Shown here piece by piece: positions 1 through 7,483 of a stretch of DNA of 64,000 nucleotides. A program made the translations under genes and the position numbers. The stretch is from JAMHWF01 sp048500255 (GTDB lineage: Bacteria; Pseudomonadota; Gammaproteobacteria; Burkholderiales; Burkholderiaceae_C), in assembly GCA_048500255.1 (NCBI GenBank), contig JASNYH010000001.1:744001-808000 (forward strand), in the 5' to 3' direction. Position 1 is the stretch's first letter. Each line of letters starts with the position of its first letter. The notes beneath the pieces were generated by a model. That model saw nothing but the letters and a program-made list of their open reading frames with translations. It was not told the DNA's origin and made no database searches.

Positions 1-2389
1 AGAACTCGGCCGGGTGGTGCACCTTGAGCCACGCCGTGTGATAGGCGAGCAGCGAGTAGGCGGCGGCGTGCGACTTGTTGAAGCCGTAGCCGGCGAACTT
101 CTCCATCAGGTCGAAGATCTCGTCGGCGCGGTCGGCCGAGATGCCGTTGCCCGCAGCACCGGCGCGGAATGTCTCGCGGTGCTTGGCCATCTCGTCGGCC
201 TTCTTCTTGCCCATCGCGCGGCGCAGCAGGTCGGCGCCGCCGAGCGAGTAACCGCCCAGCACCTGCGCGACCTGCATCACCTGCTCCTGGTAGACCATGA
301 TGCCGTAGGTCTCGGCGAGCACGGGCTCGACCAGCGGGTGCGGATAGACGACCTCCTCGCGGCCGTGCTTGCGCGCGACGAAGCTCGGGATCAGGTCCAT
401 CGGCCCGGGGCGGTAGAGCGCGTTCAGCGCGATCAGGTCCTCGAGCCGACTCGGCCGCGCGTCGCGCAGCATGCCCTGCATGCCGCGCGATTCGAACTGG
501 AACACGGCTTCCGTCAGGCCGTCGGAAAACAGCTTGTAGACCGCCGCGTCGTCGAGCGGCAGCGTCTCGTAGGAGAAGTCGGCCTTCGCCGGATGGCGCG
601 CCACGATGAACTCGCGCGCCAGCTCGAGGATCGTCAGCGTCGCGAGGCCGAGGAAGTCGAACTTGACCAGCCCGATCGCCTCGACGTCGTCCTTGTCGTA
701 CTGGCTGACGGCGCTGTCGCTGCCCGGCTGCTGGTACAGCGGGCAGAAGTCGGTGATCTTGCCCGGCGCGATCAGCACGCCGCCGGCATGCATGCCGACG
801 TTGCGCGTCACGCCCTCGAGGCGCATCGCCAGCGCGAGCAGCTCGGCGACCTCTTCTTCCGCCTGCTCGCGCTGCTCGAGCTCGGGCGCCTCCTTGCGCG
901 CATAGATGACGCCGCCGTCGGGCTGCTCGGGCACGCGCGCCAGCGTGACGGTCTTTCCCGGCGGCGCCGGGATCAGCTTGGCGATCGAGTCGACGTGGCC
1001 GTAGCCCATGCCGAGCACGCGGCCGACGTCGCGCAACGCCGCCTTCGCCGCCATCGTGCCGAAGGTGGCGATCTGGCTGACGGCGTCGCGGCCGTACTTG
1101 TCCTTGACGTAGTCGATCACCCGGTCGCGGTTGGCCTGGCAGAAGTCGACGTCGAAGTCGGGCATCGAGACGCGGTCGGGGTTCAGGAAGCGCTCGAACA
1201 GCAGCTTGTACTGCAACGGGTCGAGGTCGGTGATCTTCAGCGCATAGGCGACGAGCGAGCCGGCGCCCGAACCGCGCCCCGGACCGACCGGGCAGCCGTG
1301 CTGCTTGGCCCAGGTGATGAAGTCCGACACGATCAGGAAGTAGCCCGGGAAGCCCATCTTCAGGATCGTGCCGATCTCGAACTCGAGCCGCTCGACGTAG
1401 CGCGGCTTCTGGCGCGCGCGCTCGGCGGCGTCGGGGTAGAGCATCGCCAGACGCGCGTCGAGGCCGATCTCGCACTGCTCGCGGAAGTAGTCGGCGATCG
1501 GCACGCGCGCGCCGCTCGCCGCGTCGGCCACGGGCGTCGGAAAGTCGGGCAGCTGCGGCTTGCCGAGCACGAGCTGGAGGTTGCAGCGTCGGGCGATCTC
1601 GACCGTGTTGGCGATCGCCGACGGGATGTCGGCGAACAGCGCCTCCATCTGCGCCTGCGTCTTGAGGTACTGCTCGGCGGTGAAGCGCCTGACGCGTCGC
1701 GGGTTGCCCAGCGTCTCGCCCTCGGCGACGCAGACGCGCGCCTCGTGCGCGACGTAGTCGTCGGGCGTCGCGAACTGCACCGGATGCGTCGCCACCACCG
1801 GCAGCCGCAGCTCGGCGGCCAGCGGCACGGCGGCGCGCACATGCGCCTCGTGCGCCGGCAGGCCGGCGCGCTGCAGCTCGAGATAGAAGCGCCCCGGGAA
1901 CAACGCCGCCAGCCGCTGAGCCAGCTCGGCGGCGCGGCGCGCGTCGCCGGCGAGCAGCGCGCGGCCGACGACGCCGGCGTCGCCGCCCGACAGGCAGATC
2001 AGCCCACCGGCCAGCGACTCGAGCCATTCCCAGCGCAGCCAGGCCTGGGTGCGCTGCGCATTCCTCGTCCACGCGCGGGCGAGCAGTTCACAGGCGTCGA
2101 GATAGCCCTGGCGGTCCTGGATCAGCAGCAGCAAGCGGCTCGGCTGGCGGTCGCCGCCGCCCTGCGCGCCGTCGAGCGGCTCCATCCAGACGTCGACGCC
2201 GACGATCGGCTTGACGCCCTTGGCGCGCGCCGCGCCGTAGAACTTGATCGCGCCGAACAGGTTGTTCAGGTCGGTGATCGCCATCGCCACCTGGCCGTCG
2301 GCGCGCGCCGCCGCGACGGCGTCGCCGATGCGCAACGTGCCGTCGACGACGGAGAATTCGGTGTGGGCGCGCAGGTGGACGAACGGCAT
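1..2389 (-). CDS. dnaE: DNA polymerase III alpha subunit, 3' end outside the window
   Basis: Replicative polymerase subunit that synthesises DNA in the Pol III holoenzyme. The first 796 codons are present; the C-terminal third lies beyond base 1. The N-terminus (MPFVHLRAHTEFSVVDGTL) is the PHP domain that opens bacterial DnaE. Near residues 405-415 the motif PDFDVDFC carries the catalytic aspartate pair, followed by QANRDRVIDYV. The palm/fingers region continues through YRPGPMDLIPSF and AMGKKKADEM to GFNKSHAAAYS. The ATG at 2389 has no Shine-Dalgarno but sits 7 nt after a -10-like TACAAT, so the mRNA may be leaderless. Divergent from the EgtB gene. Identification is secure from length and motifs. 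Confidence 0.97.
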   Translation of the reverse strand, partial: MPFVHLRAHTEFSVVDGTLRIGDAVAAARADGQVAMAITDLNNLFGAIKFYGAARAKGVKPIVGVDVWMEPLDGAQGGGDRQPSRLLLLIQDRQGYLDACELLARAWTRNAQRTQAWLRWEWLESLAGGLICLSGGDAGVVGRALLAGDARRAAELAQRLAALFPGRFYLELQRAGLPAHEAHVRAAVPLAAELRLPVVATHPVQFATPDDYVAHEARVCVAEGETLGNPRRVRRFTAEQYLKTQAQMEALFADIPSAIANTVEIARRCNLQLVLGKPQLPDFPTPVADAASGARVPIADYFREQCEIGLDARLAMLYPDAAERARQKPRYVERLEFEIGTILKMGFPGYFLIVSDFITWAKQHGCPVGPGRGSGAGSLVAYALKITDLDPLQYKLLFERFLNPDRVSMPDFDVDFCQANRDRVIDYVKDKYGRDAVSQIATFGTMAAKAALRDVGRVLGMGYGHVDSIAKLIPAPPGKTVTLARVPEQPDGGVIYARKEAPELEQREQAEEEVAELLALAMRLEGVTRNVGMHAGGVLIAPGKITDFCPLYQQPGSDSAVSQYDKDDVEAIGLVKFDFLGLATLTILELAREFIVARHPAKADFSYETLPLDDAAVYKLFSDGLTEAVFQFESRGMQGMLRDARPSRLEDLIALNALYRPGPMDLIPSFVARKHGREEVVYPHPLVEPVLAETYGIMVYQEQVMQVAQVLGGYSLGGADLLRRAMGKKKADEMAKHRETFRAGAAGNGISADRADEIFDLMEKFAGYGFNKSHAAAYSLLAYHTAWLKVHHPAEF

Positions 2390-2396
2390 GGCCTGC

Positions 2397-2402
2397 ATTG
2401 TA
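2397..2402 (-). promoter_or_regulatory. -10-like hexamer TACAAT for dnaE
   Basis: On the minus strand TACAAT ends 7 nt before the dnaE ATG, so transcription would begin 1 nt upstream of the start codon. No convincing -35 hexamer is seen. One of nine such arrangements in the window. Confidence 0.5.
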
Positions 2403-2498
2403 GGAATGCGCCGCGTCCCCGACCGTCCCTCCGTGCCGGCACCGCGATTGCCGGGCATCGTTGCATGCGGCCGCTGCGCCGCGACGAAGGGAGCCGCC

Positions 2499-3785
2499 GT
2501 GACCGCTTGCACTGCCGCGCAGATCGAAGCCCTGGCCGCGCACTACACGCGCGTGCGCAACGCCAGCGTGCGGCTGGCCGAGCCGCTGTCGCCCGAGGAC
2601 TGCCAGGCGCAGTCGATGCCCGACGCCAGCCCCGTCAAGTGGCACCTCGCGCACACGACGTGGTTCTTCGAGACCTTCGTGCTCGAGGCGCACGAGCCCG
2701 GCTTCGCGCCGTTCGACGCGCACTTTCGCGTGCTCTACAACAGCTACTACCACGGCATCGGCGCGATGCATGCGCGACCCGAACGCGGCCTCGTCACGCG
2801 GCCCTCGCTGGCCGACGTGCTGCGCTACCGCGCCCGGGTCGACGAGCGCATGCAGGCGATGCTGGCGCGCCCCGTGCCGCCGGCGTTCGAAGCGCTGGTC
2901 ACGCTCGGCCTGCACCACGAGCAGCAGCACCAGGAGCTGATCCTCACCGACCTCAAGCACCTGCTGTCGCGCAATCCGCTGCAGCCGGCCTATGCGCGGC
3001 ACTGGCCGATCGCCGCAGTGCAGCCGCAGCCGCTGCGCTGGTTCGCCTTCGACGCCGGCCTGTGCGAGCTCGGCCACGACGCGGCGCTCGACGGCGCATT
3101 CTGCTTCGACAACGAGGGGCCGCGTCATCGCGTCTGGCTCGACGCCTTCGAGATCGCGTCGCGGCCCGTGACCTACGGCGAATACCTCGCCTTCATCGAC
3201 GAAGACGGCTACCGCCGGCCCGAGCTGTGGCTGTCGATGGGCTGGGACTGGGTGCGCGAGGCGCAGCGCAACGCGCCGTTCTACTGGCAGCGGCGAGACG
3301 GCGCGTGGTTCAACCACACGCTGCAAGGCACGGTCGAGATCGACGAGCGCACACCGGTGTGCCACCTGAGCTTCTTCGAGGCCGAGGCCTATGCGCGCTG
3401 GGCCGGCGCACGGCTGCCGACCGAGGCCGAATGGGAGCGCGCCGCGCGCAGCCTGCCCGCCGACGCGCCCGAGCACGGCCACTGGGCCGATCGCCGCGTG
3501 TTTCACCCGCTCCCCGCGGCGCAGCCGGCGGGCGACGCGCCGCAGCAGATGTACGGCGACGTCTGGGAGTGGACGCGCTCGAGCTACGACCCCTACCCCG
3601 GCTACCGCCCGGCCGCGGGCGCGGTCGGCGAATACAACGGCAAGTTCATGTGCGGCCAGCTCGTGCTGCGCGGTGGCTCGTGCGCCACGCCGGCCGGCCA
3701 CACACGCGCGAGCTACCGCAACTTCTTCCCGCCGCAGGCGCAGTGGCAGTTCAGTGGGCTGCGGCTGGCGCGCGACCTGCGCTGA
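2499..3785 (+). CDS. EgtB-type sulfoxide synthase (ergothioneine or selenoneine pathway)
   Basis: 428 residues. An N-terminal DinB-like four-helix domain is followed by a C-terminal formylglycine-generating-enzyme-like (FGE-sulfatase) fold, the architecture of EgtB, which joins a sulfur donor to hercynine with oxygen and a mononuclear iron. Predicted iron ligands are visible: His52 in HLAHTTW and His140/His144 in HHEQQHQE. The C-terminal half holds YGDVWEWTRSSY and LRGGSCATP, typical of the FGE fold. The GTG at 2499 follows a GAAGGGAG ribosome site; longer in-frame starts would enter dnaE's upstream region. No egtD (hercynine methyltransferase) or senB/senC is nearby, so ergothioneine EgtB and selenoneine SenA cannot be separated by context. 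Confidence 0.88.
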   Translation: MTACTAAQIEALAAHYTRVRNASVRLAEPLSPEDCQAQSMPDASPVKWHLAHTTWFFETFVLEAHEPGFAPFDAHFRVLYNSYYHGIGAMHARPERGLVTRPSLADVLRYRARVDERMQAMLARPVPPAFEALVTLGLHHEQQHQELILTDLKHLLSRNPLQPAYARHWPIAAVQPQPLRWFAFDAGLCELGHDAALDGAFCFDNEGPRHRVWLDAFEIASRPVTYGEYLAFIDEDGYRRPELWLSMGWDWVREAQRNAPFYWQRRDGAWFNHTLQGTVEIDERTPVCHLSFFEAEAYARWAGARLPTEAEWERAARSLPADAPEHGHWADRRVFHPLPAAQPAGDAPQQMYGDVWEWTRSSYDPYPGYRPAAGAVGEYNGKFMCGQLVLRGGSCATPAGHTRASYRNFFPPQAQWQFSGLRLARDLR

Positions 3786-3794
3786 ATCGCGGGT

Positions 3795-4514
3795 TCAACG
3801 CGGCGCATCGCCGCGCAGCAGCACCAGCACGTCTGAGTTGAACTCGCGCAGGTAGAGGATGGCGACGACGCCGGCCGTCGCCAGCGCGAACACCAGCGGC
3901 GAGACGAACCAGCCGATCGCCGCGAACGCCATGTAGTAGGCGCGCAAGCCCGCGTTGAAGGTCTCGGCGGCCAGCCCCATCACGCCGCCGGCGCGGTCGG
4001 CGAAGCGCTGGCGCGCGGCGTCGTCGGCGTCGAACACCTCGGGTGCCGGAGCCGAGCCGACGAGCAGCGCGCCGAAGGTGTACTGGCGCAGGCTCCACGT
4101 GAAGCGGAAGAAGGCATAGATGAAGATCAGCAGCAACAAGCCGATCTTCAGGTCGAACACCAGCATCGAGGTGCGCGCGACGAACGGAATCTCGCGCACG
4201 AGCTCCGTCGTCTTCTCCGTCGTGCCGAGCACGGCGAGCAGGCCGCCGATGATGAGGATCGTCGTCGACGCGAAGAACGACGGACTGGCCGACAGGTTCT
4301 GCACGACGACGCCGTCGACGACGCGCACGTCGCGATACGTCGTCTGCAGCATCCACTCGCGGCGGATGCGGTTGGTGGCCGCGAGGACCGACGCGCTGCG
4401 CTCGGCGCGGCGACGCGCGAACTGGGCGTAGACGACCCAGGCGCCGACGAACCAGGCCAGTGCGACCCAGTCCGTCCACGGCAGCAATCCGAACGCATTG
4501 CGCAACCCCTGCAT
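3795..4514 (-). CDS. DUF599 family membrane protein
   Basis: 239 residues with an N-terminal membrane helix (about 10-28), two central helices (about 75-95 and 115-135) and two near the C-terminus. The order and spacing resemble DUF599 proteins, whose function is unknown. The ATG at 4514 (MQGLRNAFGLLPWTDW) is preferred over an in-frame start 28 codons upstream because that extension is arginine/alanine-rich and lies in the gap; a TACAGT hexamer sits 7 nt before this ATG. Its stop lies 9 bp from the convergent EgtB stop, with no room for a terminator. Confidence 0.75.
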   Translation of the reverse strand: MQGLRNAFGLLPWTDWVALAWFVGAWVVYAQFARRRAERSASVLAATNRIRREWMLQTTYRDVRVVDGVVVQNLSASPSFFASTTILIIGGLLAVLGTTEKTTELVREIPFVARTSMLVFDLKIGLLLLIFIYAFFRFTWSLRQYTFGALLVGSAPAPEVFDADDAARQRFADRAGGVMGLAAETFNAGLRAYYMAFAAIGWFVSPLVFALATAGVVAILYLREFNSDVLVLLRGDAPR

Positions 4515-4521
4515 GGCCGCG

Positions 4522-4527
4522 ACTGTA
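4522..4527 (-). promoter_or_regulatory. -10-like hexamer TACAGT for the DUF599 gene
   Basis: Ends 7 nt before the ATG at 4514; predicted leader 1 nt. No -35 recognised. Confidence 0.42.
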
Positions 4528-4554
4528 ACGCCGCGCCATGCAGCGGATCGGCGC

Positions 4555-4971
4555 TCAGCCGGCGCGGCGCTTCGCGTCGAGGCTCCAGGCACCCGCACCC
4601 CACGCCACCAGGGCGAGCATGCCGCCGGCCACCGCGAGGTTCTTCAGGAACATCAACTGGTTGATCATCTGCTTGTCCGCCGGCATCGCCCAGTAGTTGT
4701 GGAAGAACACGTTCGCCGCCAGCGTGAACAGCGCCAGCGCGAGCGCCGCCCAGCGTGTCTGGTAGCCGATGATCAGCAGGACGGCACCCACGAGCTCGAC
4801 GGCCGCCGCGAGCGCCGCGAGCACGGACGCCGCCGGCAGCCCGACGGAGCCGATGTAGCCGACGGTACCGGCGAAGCCGGCACCGAGCTTTCCGTAGCCT
4901 CCGAGCAGGAACATGAGAGCGAGCAACACGCGAGCGACGAGGGTCAGGGGGTTCTGCAGCGAAGGACTCAT
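4555..4971 (-). CDS. DoxX family membrane protein
   Basis: 138 residues, four predicted membrane helices (about 8-24, 46-68, 72-90, 106-126). The start resembles DoxX/YphA proteins (LVARVLLALMFLLGGYGKL), as does the central AAVELVGAVLLIIGYQTRWAALAL. DoxX-like proteins are inner-membrane proteins of poorly defined function, sometimes tied to thiol or redox stress. In related genomes I recall doxX beside a pirin gene and a divergent LysR regulator; here the pirin position (5000-5101) holds only a remnant. Probably co-transcribed with that remnant. Confidence 0.82.
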   Translation of the reverse strand: MSPSLQNPLTLVARVLLALMFLLGGYGKLGAGFAGTVGYIGSVGLPAASVLAALAAAVELVGAVLLIIGYQTRWAALALALFTLAANVFFHNYWAMPADKQMINQLMFLKNLAVAGGMLALVAWGAGAWSLDAKRRAG

Positions 4972-4999
4972 GGATGTCTCCGTTCAGGGTGAAGAATGT

Positions 5000-5101
5000 T
5001 CAGGCGAGATCGAAGACCAGCACCTCGGCGCCGCTGCCGCCCGAGAGCGTCAGCTCGGATTCACGGTCGATCCCGACCGCGTCACGACGCAAAGTCATCA
5101 T
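5000..5101 (-). pseudogene. Internally deleted pirin (YhhW-like) remnant, 33 codons
   Basis: A 33-residue frame begins MMTLRRD and ends GAEVLVFDLA. From memory, the first residues match the start of YhhW-type pirins (M-x-x-L-R-x-A-x-E-R-G-H) and the rest matches their C-terminus (D-G-L-x-I ... S-E-V-L-L-F-D-L). The approximately 200 codons of the two cupin barrels between them are missing and the join is in frame. A Shine-Dalgarno AGGAG lies 6 nt before the first ATG. Position between doxX and a divergent lysR is where I would expect pirin. An independent micro-protein cannot be excluded, but the two-end match favours a deletion relic. Confidence 0.6.
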
Positions 5102-5207
5102 GGCGTGCTCCTGGAGGAGGTGACGATGCAGCCACTCTATGCAGCGGGGGGCACGCCGGGACTGCATGCGCTTGATGGCATCATTCAACGCACCTGAACG
5201 CACCGCC

Positions 5208-6188
5208 ATGCCCGACCGCCGCACCGTCCTGACGCCCGAGGCGCTGCTGATGATCGACACGATCGCGCGGACCGGCAGCTTCGCGGCGGCGGCGCGCGAG
5301 CTCGGCAAGGTGCCGTCGGCGCTGACCTACAGCGTCCGCCAGCTCGAGGAGGCGCTCGACGTGCTGCTGTTCGACCGCAGCTCGCGCCAGGCGCGCTTCA
5401 CCGCAGCCGGCGAGGAGCTGCTGCACGAAGGGCGCCGCCTGCTGCAGGCGACGGCCGCCGTCGCCAACCGCGTGCGGCGCGTCGCCTGCGGCTGGGAAAC
5501 GCAGCTCGCGATCGTCGTCGACGACATCCTGTCGAGACCGACCGTCTTCGAGCTCGTCGAAGCCTTCTGCGCACTGCGGCCCGACGACGCCGAGCCCGGC
5601 AGCATCGGCCCGGGCACCCGGCTGCGCCTGCACAGCGAAGTGCTCGCCGGGACTTGGGAGGCACTGGTCTCGGGCCGCGCCGATCTTGCCATCGGCGTGG
5701 CCGGCGACTTCGCGAACCCGGGCGGCATCGAGTCGCGGCCGCTCGGCGACGTGCGCTTCGTCTTCGCCGTCGCACCGCACCATGCGCTGGCCAAGGGCAG
5801 CGAGCCGATCGACGACGCCGAGCTGGTGCGGCACCGCGCCGTCGCCGTCGCCGACACGGCGCAGCACCTCGCGCCGGTCACGGTGAACCTGCTGCCGGGG
5901 CAGGACGTGCTGACGGTGCCGACGACGCGCCACAAGCTCGAGGCCCTGCTGCGCGGCCTCGGTTGTGCCTACCTGCCCGAGCCGCTGGCGCGGCCGCATT
6001 TCGATGCCGGGCATCTGGTGACACGGACCACGGCCGCCGGGCCGCAAAGCGTGCACCTGACCTATGCCTGGCGCGCCGAGCGCAGCGCGGCCGGGCTCGG
6101 CCGCGCGCTGCAGTGGTGGCTGCAGCAGCTCGAAAGCGCCGTGACGCGGCGCGCCCTCGTCGAGCGCCACGCCGGGCCGCTCGACTGA
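5208..6188 (+). CDS. LysR family transcriptional regulator
   Basis: 326 residues, the usual LysR length. An N-terminal winged helix-turn-helix (TPEALLMIDTIARTGSFAAA, then LGKVPSALTYSVRQLEEALD, about residues 9-48) is followed by a periplasmic-binding-like effector domain. The variant S-A-L-T-Y-S-V-R-Q-L-E is typical of a subgroup found beside pirin/doxX genes. The ATG at 5208 is chosen because it directly precedes the HTH; a start 14 codons upstream is possible. Divergent from the deleted pirin and doxX with a 106-bp gap that would hold the operator (an ATGC-N8-GCAT dyad lies around 5165-5180). gluQ follows 14 bp downstream. Confidence 0.88.
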   Translation: MPDRRTVLTPEALLMIDTIARTGSFAAAARELGKVPSALTYSVRQLEEALDVLLFDRSSRQARFTAAGEELLHEGRRLLQATAAVANRVRRVACGWETQLAIVVDDILSRPTVFELVEAFCALRPDDAEPGSIGPGTRLRLHSEVLAGTWEALVSGRADLAIGVAGDFANPGGIESRPLGDVRFVFAVAPHHALAKGSEPIDDAELVRHRAVAVADTAQHLAPVTVNLLPGQDVLTVPTTRHKLEALLRGLGCAYLPEPLARPHFDAGHLVTRTTAAGPQSVHLTYAWRAERSAAGLGRALQWWLQQLESAVTRRALVERHAGPLD

Positions 6189-6202
6189 AGACTCGCGCGC
6201 CG

Positions 6203-7084
6203 ATGCGCTACGTCGGCCGCTTCGCGCCGTCGCCCACCGGGCCGCTGCACGCCGGCTCGCTCGTCGCCGCGCTGGCGAGCTGGCTCGACGCGCGTGCTGC
6301 GCGTGGGCGCTGGCTGGTGCGCATCGAGGACGTCGACACGCCGCGCTGCGTCGCCGGCGCGGCCGAGACGATCGTGCGCCAGCTCGCCGGCTGCGGCCTC
6401 GTCGCCGACGCGGCGCCGCTCGAGCAGTCGCAGCGCGGCACGCTGTACGCCGCGGCGCTGCAGCGGCTGGTCGACGCCGCCTGGGCCTATCCCTGCGGTT
6501 GCACGCGCCGCGAGATCGACGACGCGCTCGATGCCGCCGGCGCGCCGCGCGAGCGCCACGCCGAGCGCGTCTACCCCGGCACCTGCCGCCACGGCCTGCA
6601 CGGCAAGCCGGCACGCGCGATGCGGCTGCGCACGCTGCAGTCCGACGGCAGCGACACCGTGATCGACTGGACCGACCGGCGCCTCGGCGCGCAACGCCAG
6701 AACGTGACGCGCGAGGTCGGCGACTTCGTGCTGCGACGCGCCGACGGGCTGTGGGCCTATCAGCTCGCCGTCGTCGTCGACGATGCCGAGCAGGGCATCA
6801 CGCACGTCGTGCGCGGCGAGGACCTGGCCGACAACACGCCGCGCCAGATCCATCTGCAGCGCCTGCTCGGCGCGGCGACGCCGCTCTATCTGCACACGCC
6901 GTTGGTGCGCGCGAGCGACGGCGAGAAGCTGTCGAAGGGCCACGGCGCCGAGGCCGTCGTGCCGGGGCGCGACGCCGTGGCGGCGGCGCTCGGTGCGCTC
7001 GCGCTGCAGGCCGACGCCGCGTCGCTGGCCGACCTCCTCGCGAGCGCGGTCGCGCAGTGGGGCGCGAGGTGGCCGGTGGCATGA
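6203..7084 (+). CDS. gluQ: Glutamyl-Q tRNA(Asp) synthetase
   Basis: 293 residues, resembling the catalytic half of GluRS without an anticodon-binding domain. GluQ charges glutamate onto the queuosine base of tRNA-Asp. The class I HIGH-like motif is FAPSPTGPLHAGS (about residues 7-19) and the KMSKS equivalent is KLSKG near residue 241. The zinc-site pattern C-G-C ... Y-P-G-T-C (about residues 98-131) distinguishes GluQ from GluRS. It begins 14 bp after the LysR stop, which may mean co-transcription, though the functions are unrelated. Confidence 0.93.
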   Translation: MRYVGRFAPSPTGPLHAGSLVAALASWLDARAARGRWLVRIEDVDTPRCVAGAAETIVRQLAGCGLVADAAPLEQSQRGTLYAAALQRLVDAAWAYPCGCTRREIDDALDAAGAPRERHAERVYPGTCRHGLHGKPARAMRLRTLQSDGSDTVIDWTDRRLGAQRQNVTREVGDFVLRRADGLWAYQLAVVVDDAEQGITHVVRGEDLADNTPRQIHLQRLLGAATPLYLHTPLVRASDGEKLSKGHGAEAVVPGRDAVAAALGALALQADAASLADLLASAVAQWGARWPVA

Positions 7085-7134
7085 TGCTGCCCCGCGACGG
7101 CGATCGCCGGCGCCAGCCCACGAAGGAATCCCGC

Positions 7135-7482
7135 ATGCAAACCACTCCCTCCGGCCTGCAGTACGAAGACACGGTGACCGGCTCTGGCGCCGAAGCGAAG
7201 GCCGGCCAGGACGTCACCGTCCACTACACCGGCTGGCTCTACGAGAACGGCGCCGCCGGACGCAAGTTCGACTCGAGCAAGGACCGCAACGACCCCTTCG
7301 AGTTCTCGCTCGGCGCCGGCATGGTCATCCGCGGCTGGGACGAAGGCGTGCAGGGCATGAAGGTCGGCGGCACGCGCCGCCTCGTCATCCCGCCGCAGCT
7401 CGGCTACGGCGCGCGCGGCGCCGGCGGCGTGATTCCGCCGAACGCCACGCTGCTGTTCGAAGTGGAACTGCTCGGGGCCTGA
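7135..7482 (+). CDS. FKBP-type peptidyl-prolyl cis-trans isomerase
   Basis: 115 residues forming a single FKBP domain: VTVHYTGWLYENG, KFDSS, FSLGAGMVIRGWDEGVQGMK, RRLVIPPQLGYG and IPPNATLLFEVELL are the classic FKBP signatures. Active-site aromatic residues (Y, F, W, Y, F) are in place. No signal peptide is seen, so it is a cytoplasmic folding helper. A Shine-Dalgarno AAGGA precedes the ATG. The stop is 1 bp from the convergent rhlE stop. Confidence 0.95.
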   Translation: MQTTPSGLQYEDTVTGSGAEAKAGQDVTVHYTGWLYENGAAGRKFDSSKDRNDPFEFSLGAGMVIRGWDEGVQGMKVGGTRRLVIPPQLGYGARGAGGVIPPNATLLFEVELLGA

Positions 7483-7483
7483 C

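Noticed and set aside
14..3841. A 1275-codon open frame on the plus strand opposite dnaE and overlapping egtB
   Set aside because: It is a shadow caused by high GC: the dnaE and EgtB proteins match known families, and the open frame has arginine/leucine-biased composition with no recognisable domain.
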